The translations under genes and the position numbers were made by a program. 9,554 bases of DNA from Methanocella sp. (GTDB lineage Archaea; Halobacteriota; Methanocellia; Methanocellales; Methanocellaceae), in assembly GCF_035506375.1 (NCBI RefSeq), contig NZ_DATJPM010000087.1, positions 1-9,554 of the forward strand. The letters run 5' to 3'. Shown piece by piece: positions 5,705 through 9,554 of this stretch. The notes under the pieces were generated by a model. It worked only from the letters and a program-made list of their open reading frames with translations, was not told the origin of the DNA and did no database searches. Numbering within the stretch: the first letter of the stretch is position 1; each line of letters starts with the position of its first letter.

Positions 5705-6918
5705 CGGCAGGCCTCCTCGATGCATTCCTCTGTGCTCGCGATGATCGTGTCCACGCCGCACATGGACGGCGTATACTTCAGCGCCTTGCCGGAGTTGACC
5801 ATCATCTTTTTAAAATGGTTGGCGGCAGGCGAAACGACCATGCACGTGTCGTACAGGACCCGGATGCCGTGGCTCCGCAGCTCGTCGATGAGCGCCTGGT
5901 TTTTCTCGCCCAGCGAGCGCCCGGTACAGACCCATACTTCTTTTTTAACGTGGCGGCCCTTCAGCGTCCTGAGTATCTCCTCAAGCTCTTCCTTCGAGGC
6001 GTGAGGGCATCCGAGCGCTATTATGTCGGGCTCCTCGTGCTTCCTCATCAGCTCCTTAACGGCGCTGACGTCCACGTCTATCCTGTTTTGAGGCAGGAAA
6101 TACCGCGTCGGGGTCTGCCAGCCCTCGTCGAGCTCCCGGCTGTCGACATCAATGCGGTCATGCGGTAAAATATATTGTTCCGGCGTCACGTCCAGCACGT
6201 GGAACAGCGCCACCGCCCCGGACGACGCCAGCGCGGCTCCCAGGTGCTTGAGCTCATCCTCCGATGGAGTGCTCTTTAGCGTAAAGATCGGTATGCCGTC
6301 GCCCACCTGAGGGCCTACTAAGTAGCCCAGGGCGCCGTACTCGGCACCGTGGACGGGCTCTTTTACTTTTATGGTGACCGTAGGATAGCGGTTCTCCCGG
6401 ATATGCAGGCCGTAATTCGCCGTCTTGCCGATGAGCGCAGCGGCCAGCGCCGAAGGCCCGCCCTCCCGGTTAGTCCGGGCGCCGAGGACGGAGTTGGCAA
6501 AGCATACGGCCGACGATTCCGACCACGCAAGATGATCGCCGAACTTCGGGCGCTCTAAATAATATGGAGTGCAGGTGCACTCGGCCTTTATGCCGAGCCT
6601 CTCATAGGCTTTAATGATATGCTCCTGCTTCTCGGCGAAATGCCGGTCGATGCCCATGCCCTGCCAGGCGTCCCGGTCCATGCCCATGGGATTCAAGGCT
6701 GCTGGCACTACGGCGTTTCCCTTCAGGTCGCTGATCCATTCCAGGCCGGCATCGCCGATGGTCTTATAGGAGACGCCCGCGATCTGGGCGCTCTTCACCG
6801 GTATGAGACTGTCGGCGCCGTAGATATCGCCGAGCGCTACCAGTATCTCCATCATCTTTTGCAGGGTCGGCCCCCGCTCGCCGTTAAAGATGGCCTCTTC
6901 CTCTTTCGTCAGGTGCAT
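5701..6918 (-). CDS. Aconitase X large (catalytic) subunit, probable phosphomevalonate dehydratase
   Basis: A DUF521-type iron-sulfur hydro-lyase subunit of 405 residues, the normal length. Recognisable blocks are LTKEEEAIFNGERGPTLQKM (3-22), AECTCTPYY (112-120), WSESSAVCFANSVLGARTNREGG (132-154), ALGCPHASKEEL (301-312), DTCMVVSP (357-364) and SMCGVDTI (385-392). Likely cluster ligands are among C114/C116, C304, C359 and C387; I cannot assign them exactly. In archaea with the modified mevalonate pathway this pair is phosphomevalonate dehydratase, upstream of a UbiD-type decarboxylase and isopentenyl phosphate kinase, neither of which is in the window. Other aconitase X enzymes act on hydroxyproline-derived substrates, but an archaeal two-subunit form favours the mevalonate role. 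A repeated IDVD motif at 249-283 is unusual. The ATG at 6918 follows a TATA box by about 48 bases. It is the first gene of the operon. Confidence 0.94.
   Translation of the reverse strand: MHLTKEEEAIFNGERGPTLQKMMEILVALGDIYGADSLIPVKSAQIAGVSYKTIGDAGLEWISDLKGNAVVPAALNPMGMDRDAWQGMGIDRHFAEKQEHIIKAYERLGIKAECTCTPYYLERPKFGDHLAWSESSAVCFANSVLGARTNREGGPSALAAALIGKTANYGLHIRENRYPTVTIKVKEPVHGAEYGALGYLVGPQVGDGIPIFTLKSTPSEDELKHLGAALASSGAVALFHVLDVTPEQYILPHDRIDVDSRELDEGWQTPTRYFLPQNRIDVDVSAVKELMRKHEEPDIIALGCPHASKEELEEILRTLKGRHVKKEVWVCTGRSLGEKNQALIDELRSHGIRVLYDTCMVVSPAANHFKKMMVNSGKALKYTPSMCGVDTIIASTEECIEEACR
5711..5717 (-). promoter_or_regulatory. Ribosome binding site fixing the GTG start of the aconitase X small subunit
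   Basis: GAGGAGG on the minus strand lies inside the last codons of the large-subunit gene, 6 bases before the GTG at 5704. It supports the GTGA overlap start over the upstream ATG codons in the same frame. Confidence 0.8.
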
Positions 6919-6962
6919 AGCGATCCGACATGCCTCGTGTTTATTCCTAAAAGTAGGGTTGA

Positions 6963-6973
6963 TTATATATCTT
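6963..6973 (-). promoter_or_regulatory. TATA box for the aconitase X/protease operon
   Basis: AAGATATATAA on the minus strand predicts a transcription start near 6942 and a leader of about 24 bases. A GAGG at 6934-6937 is rather far from the ATG at 6918, so ribosome binding for this gene is not obvious. Confidence 0.55.
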
Positions 6974-6990
6974 TTGTTCTATCGTCAGCC

Positions 6991-7000
6991 CACATATGTG
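6991..7000. promoter_or_regulatory. Perfect 10-base palindrome between divergent promoters
   Basis: CACATATGTG is fully palindromic. It sits between the TATA box of the minus-strand operon (6963-6973) and that of the thermosome gene (7029-7037), about 30 bases upstream of the latter. The position suits a dimeric regulator acting on one or both promoters, but a single 10-base palindrome is weak evidence. Confidence 0.35.
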
Positions 7001-7021
7001 ATTTGCCGCATACCGAATATA

Positions 7022-7037
7022 CGAAAAGCTTTATATT
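7022..7037 (+). promoter_or_regulatory. BRE and TATA box for the thermosome gene
   Basis: CGAAAAG (7022-7028) followed by CTTTATATT (7029-7037) is a good archaeal BRE-TATA arrangement. It predicts a transcription start near 7057-7060 and a leader of about 30 bases carrying AGGAGGATC (7075-7083), a near-perfect ribosome binding site 7 bases before the ATG. This looks like a strong promoter, as expected for a chaperonin. Confidence 0.7.
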
Positions 7038-7087
7038 GAACCACAAACACATAAAGTCTGAATTTCACTTTTACAGGAGGATCAAAA

Positions 7088-8725
7088 ATGGCACAAGAAG
7101 CTGCACAAGGACCTATTTATATAATGAAAGAGGGCAGCCAGTCAACCACCGGCCGCGATGCGCAATACAACAACATCATGGCAGCAATGGCGGTGGCCGG
7201 CTCAGTCGTCTCGACTCTCGGCCCGAAGGGCATGGACAAGATGCTCGTCGACTCGACGGGCGATATCGTTGTTACCAATGACGGCGTGACCATTTTAAGA
7301 AAAATGGATATCGAGCACCCGGCGGCGAAGATGATCGTCGAGGTCGCAAAGACCCAGGACGCCCAGGTCGGCGATGGCACGACGACCGCCGTCGTCCTTG
7401 CCGGCGAGCTGCTTAAGCAGGCCGGCATTCTGCTGGAAAGGAACGTGCACCCCGCCGCCATCATTAAAGGCTACGGCATGGCCGCGAAAAAGGCGCTGGA
7501 GCTGATCGATGACATGGCGATCAAAGTGTCGGAAAAGGATGTGGAGATGCTCAGGAAGATCGCAGGGACATCCTTCACGGGCAAGGACAGCGAGAACGCC
7601 CGTGAATTCTTATCCGACATGGTCGTAAAAGCGGTCGCGCGCATGATGGAGAAGGACTCGAAAGGTAATTACGAGGTCGATACGAAGAACTTCGTGCTGG
7701 TAAAGAAGGCCGGCGGCGAGGTGGCCGACTCGAAGATCGTCGAGGGCGTCGTCATCGATAAGGGCATCGTGAGCTTCCAGATGCCCCGGAAGCTAAAGAA
7801 CGCGAAAGTGCTGGCCATGGAATATGGCTTCGACGCCCGGGACACGAAGTTGGACGCCGAATATAAGGTCAAGTCGAACGTGGGCTTCCAGGCCTTTCGC
7901 GACGAGGAGGACCGCCAGGTCCGCGAGCAGGTGGAGAGAGTAGCGAAGCTCGGTGTCACGGCCGTCTTCACGACCCAGGCCATCAACGACCTCGCCCAGA
8001 ACTACATGGCGAAATACGGCATCATCGGCCTCCGCCGGCTCAAGAGGTCGGATGTCGACCGGGTCGCCAAGGCGTCCGGCGGCCAGGTCATCACGAATCT
8101 CGATGACATATCCCAGATTGATATAGGCACCGTGGGCCAGATCGAGGAGATTGACGTCGGCGACGACAAGATGACCGTGCTTACAGGGTGCAAGGACAAT
8201 AATGTCATTTCATTTATCCTGAGGGCTCCGACCACCCACATCGTGGACGAGTATGAGCGGGGCATCGACGACGCGCTCCACGCCGTCGAGACCTCCATAA
8301 AGGACGGCAAAATCGTCCCCGGAGGCGCGGCCGTCGAGACCGAGCTGAGCCTGCGGCTCAGGCAGTACGCGGCCACGGTGCAGGGTAAGGAGCAGCTATC
8401 CATCCAGGCGTTCGCCGACGCGCTGGAGATCATACCGAAGGCGCTCGCCATGAACGCCGGCCTGAACGCCATCGACTCCATGATCGAGCTCAAGACGAAG
8501 CACGGCGGCAAGGGCGGTAGGAACTTCGGGCTGAACGTCTATACCGGCAAGTCCGTGGACATGGTCAAGGCGGGCGTCGTCGAGCCTCTCCGCATCAAGA
8601 CCCAGGCCGTCGAGAGCGCCGTGGAAGCCGTCCAGATGATACTGCGGATCGACGACGTGCTCGCCGCCACGCAGGTCAAGCCCCCGGCCGGCCCCCAGGG
8701 TGGCCCCGGCGGCTACGGGATGTAA
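7088..8725 (+). CDS. Thermosome subunit (group II chaperonin)
   Basis: An ATP-driven protein-folding chaperonin subunit that assembles into a double-ring complex in the cytoplasm. At 545 residues it is full length. The equatorial domain shows LGPKGMDKMLVD (44-55), TNDGVTIL (63-70) and the ATP motif GDGTTTAVVLAGELL (95-109). The apical domain occupies roughly 215-370, with the lid segment QMPRKLKNAKVLAMEYGFD near 231-249. The C-terminal equatorial half has DDALHAV (394-400), whose second aspartate matches the catalytic aspartate of chaperonins, and ends in a Gly/Pro-rich tail finishing GGYGM. The nucleotide loop reads VPGGAAVE (410-417) where GGGA is usual. The start is set by AGGAGGATC 7 bases upstream. 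Methanogens often have several thermosome paralogues, so I do not assign alpha or beta. Confidence 0.98.
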   Translation: MAQEAAQGPIYIMKEGSQSTTGRDAQYNNIMAAMAVAGSVVSTLGPKGMDKMLVDSTGDIVVTNDGVTILRKMDIEHPAAKMIVEVAKTQDAQVGDGTTTAVVLAGELLKQAGILLERNVHPAAIIKGYGMAAKKALELIDDMAIKVSEKDVEMLRKIAGTSFTGKDSENAREFLSDMVVKAVARMMEKDSKGNYEVDTKNFVLVKKAGGEVADSKIVEGVVIDKGIVSFQMPRKLKNAKVLAMEYGFDARDTKLDAEYKVKSNVGFQAFRDEEDRQVREQVERVAKLGVTAVFTTQAINDLAQNYMAKYGIIGLRRLKRSDVDRVAKASGGQVITNLDDISQIDIGTVGQIEEIDVGDDKMTVLTGCKDNNVISFILRAPTTHIVDEYERGIDDALHAVETSIKDGKIVPGGAAVETELSLRLRQYAATVQGKEQLSIQAFADALEIIPKALAMNAGLNAIDSMIELKTKHGGKGGRNFGLNVYTGKSVDMVKAGVVEPLRIKTQAVESAVEAVQMILRIDDVLAATQVKPPAGPQGGPGGYGM

Positions 8726-8734
8726 ATTTGTACC

Positions 8735-8760
8735 GGGGCCTCAGCCCCTTTCTTATTTTT
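8735..8760 (+). terminator. Hairpin and T-tract terminator of the thermosome gene
   Basis: GGGGC (8735-8739) pairs with GCCCC (8744-8748) around a four-base CTCA loop, followed directly by TTTCTTATTTTT (8749-8760). It begins 10 bases after the stop codon. This is the clearest terminator in the window. Confidence 0.75.
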
Positions 8761-8828
8761 ATACGGACTTCAACGGGCGTTAACATTTATTTGGCCTATT
8801 ATTCAAGCATTTGCAAATATACAAAAAC

Positions 8829-8837
8829 CTATATTAA
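8829..8837 (+). promoter_or_regulatory. TATA box for the lipoprotein gene
   Basis: CTATATTAA, preceded by an A-rich BRE-like run (8823-8827), predicts a start near 8858 and a leader of about 22 bases. That leader contains AGGAG (8868-8872), 7 bases before the ATG at 8880. Confidence 0.5.
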
Positions 8838-8879
8838 CCATAAGGAAACATTATAAGAGGTCTTATAAGGAGCTTTCAA

Positions 8880-9320
8880 ATGGTAAATAAGCTGAAGGTC
8901 ATCTTTCCTCTCATCGCTATCATTCTGGTCATCGCTTTTAGCGGGTGTACGACCCAGAAGCCCGTGAAGGAGCTCACGCCAGAGGAAGTCGTGACCCAGT
9001 ACTGGACGGATATCGGCCAGGGTAATTATGGCAACGCCTACGACCTCTCTTATCATGCCAGCCAGAACACGTCGAAGAACATCTGGATAGACGAGCGCAT
9101 GGCCAAGTGGGGCGAGAACGGCTCCTATATCAAAATCTACTCGTTCAACGTGGTCGGCAGCGAGCCCGTCGATAGCAGCCAGTTCGAGGGTAACTTCACC
9201 GAGGCCCGCATCGTGAACACGAACGCTACCATCGCCTACCTTGGCAGGAACACTACCGGCCAGCTGCGCATGGTTGTCGTGAACACAACCGATGGGTGGA
9301 AGGTCTTCGGCAACTACTGA
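8880..9320 (+). CDS. Small secreted lipoprotein of unknown function
   Basis: The 146-residue product begins with a short basic segment, a hydrophobic core (7-20) and a lipobox-like AFSGC with C23, so it is probably exported and lipid-anchored on the outer face of the cell membrane. The mature part is about 123 residues. It starts LTPEEVVTQYWTDIGQGNYGNAYDLS (32-57), a pattern seen in small NTF2-like or DUF4878-type exported proteins, then runs through a predicted beta-rich half to VVVNTTDGWKVFGNY. Six N-x-S/T sequons occur (N63, N80, N105, N115, N124, N135), consistent with archaeal surface glycosylation. The start is supported by AGGAG 7 bases upstream. It appears to be a single-gene unit with its own promoter after the thermosome terminator. 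I do not recognise a specific function. Confidence 0.85.
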   Translation: MVNKLKVIFPLIAIILVIAFSGCTTQKPVKELTPEEVVTQYWTDIGQGNYGNAYDLSYHASQNTSKNIWIDERMAKWGENGSYIKIYSFNVVGSEPVDSSQFEGNFTEARIVNTNATIAYLGRNTTGQLRMVVVNTTDGWKVFGNY

Positions 9321-9340
9321 AGCCTGGTCCTACATTCTCA

Positions 9341-9424
9341 TTTTACCACGGTGACACGGAGGTATCACGGAGGTCACGGTTAATTTTCACCACGGCGACA
9401 CGGCGAACACGGCGCTTTTTTTAT
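9341..9424 (+). repeat. Two adjacent CACGG-type repeat elements, the second T-tailed
   Basis: The first copy starts TTTTACCACGG (9341) and runs through CACGGTGA, CACGGAGGTAT, CACGGAGGT and CACGG. The second starts TTTTCACCAC (9384-9393), runs through CACGGCGA, CACGGCGAA and CACGGCG, and ends CTTTTTTTAT (9415-9424). Header and tail match the element on the minus strand at 21-73. It lies just past the lipoprotein stop with its T-tract in that gene's direction, so it may end that transcript. Confidence 0.65.
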
Positions 9425-9432
9425 TTTCCTGA

Positions 9433-9471
9433 AGGGGGCTGACGCCGCGCGGAGCGCTCTTGCTTACCCCT
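9433..9471. other. GC-rich segment able to fold, between inverted repeats
   Basis: AGGGG (9433-9437) can pair with CCCCT (9467-9471). Inside lie GCGC (9447-9450) pairing with GCGC (9454-9457), and an 8-base palindrome GAGCGCTC (9452-9459). There is no credible reading frame. It might be a small structured RNA or just the core of a repeat element; I cannot tell which. Confidence 0.3.
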
Positions 9472-9504
9472 CGGAGACCCACTGCTTAATAATATTATCA
9501 TGAA

Positions 9505-9554
9505 ACCGTGTCGCCGTGCATCCGCCGTGCCGATCATAAAAAAGCGCCGTGTTC
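9505..9554 (-). repeat. Inverted copy of the T-tailed CACGG repeat, cut by the window edge
   Basis: On the minus strand the end of the window reads GAACACGGCGCTTTTTTAT (9554 down to 9536). This equals the plus-strand sequence at 9405-9424 except for one T fewer. It then continues through CACGGCGGATG, CACGGCGA and CACGG down to 9505. It is therefore a further element facing the first, and it continues beyond the window. Confidence 0.65.

Noticed and set aside
5705..5761. Upstream extension of the aconitase X small subunit beginning at the ATG at 5761
   Set aside because: The extra 19 residues are an out-of-frame reading of the large-subunit gene, rich in Arg, His and Gly. The GTG at 5704 has a strong ribosome binding site and gives the family N-terminus.
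6887..6931. 15-codon upstream reading frame overlapping the start of the aconitase X large-subunit gene
   Set aside because: The only GAGG lies a couple of bases from its ATG, too close to serve it, and nothing else suggests translation or attenuation.
9421..9501. 26-codon minus-strand reading frame between the inverted repeats
   Set aside because: It has no ribosome binding site or recognisable sequence, its composition follows the GC-rich core, and it is too short to support.
9341..9554. CRISPR array
   Set aside because: The units are 8-11 bases and imperfect, with no unique spacers of regular length and no cas genes in the window.

Overview
The window reads as the chromosome of a methanogenic euryarchaeon, most likely of the Methanocella type (Methanocellales). 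The basis is gene content: a PCNA clamp, transcription factor S, archaeal NadM, a CDP-alcohol lipid synthase, the two-subunit aconitase X enzyme of the archaeal mevalonate route, and a group II chaperonin. The genes are moderately GC-rich, intergenic DNA is AT-rich, promoters have TATA boxes, and ribosome binding sites are of the GGAGG/GGTGATC type. The genus call is recognition from memory, not a search.

Layout, left to right. Positions 1-368 carry no gene. They hold degenerate CAC-GAAG repeats, a 19-base direct repeat and the T-tract that probably ends pcn transcription. On the minus strand follow pcn (369-1109) and tfs (1177-1491), then a translationally coupled pair: a PHP-domain metal hydrolase (1605-2255) overlapped by 4 bases with an upstream CDP-alcohol phosphatidyltransferase (2252-2866). 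A 169-base divergent promoter region separates that pair from nadM (3036-3581, plus strand). nadM is convergent, with a 7-base gap, with a short GT4-like glycosyltransferase (3589-4155) that lacks its nucleotide-sugar-binding half.

Positions 4244-6918 form one tight minus-strand operon: aconitase X large subunit, aconitase X small subunit (GTGA overlap) and an EGY1/S2P-like membrane metalloprotease (start codon directly after the previous stop). The aconitase X pair is probably phosphomevalonate dehydratase, which would feed isoprenoid and so membrane-lipid synthesis. The CDP-alcohol transferase would attach polar head groups to such lipids, so several genes here bear on the archaeal membrane. 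Divergent from this operon is a thermosome subunit gene (7088-8725) with a good promoter, ribosome binding site and hairpin/T-tract terminator. A small secreted lipoprotein with six N-glycosylation sequons (8880-9320) follows. Positions 9321-9554 hold further CACGG repeats, one copy inverted, around a GC-rich segment able to fold.

Most genes are ordinary archaeal housekeeping genes. I see no defence system, CRISPR array, insertion sequence, rRNA or tRNA. The points most worth checking are the T-tailed CAC repeat family at both ends, the coupled lipid synthase/PHP hydrolase pair (a possible synthase plus lipid-phosphate phosphatase), the glycosyltransferase with an apparent internal deletion, and the aconitase X/membrane protease operon.
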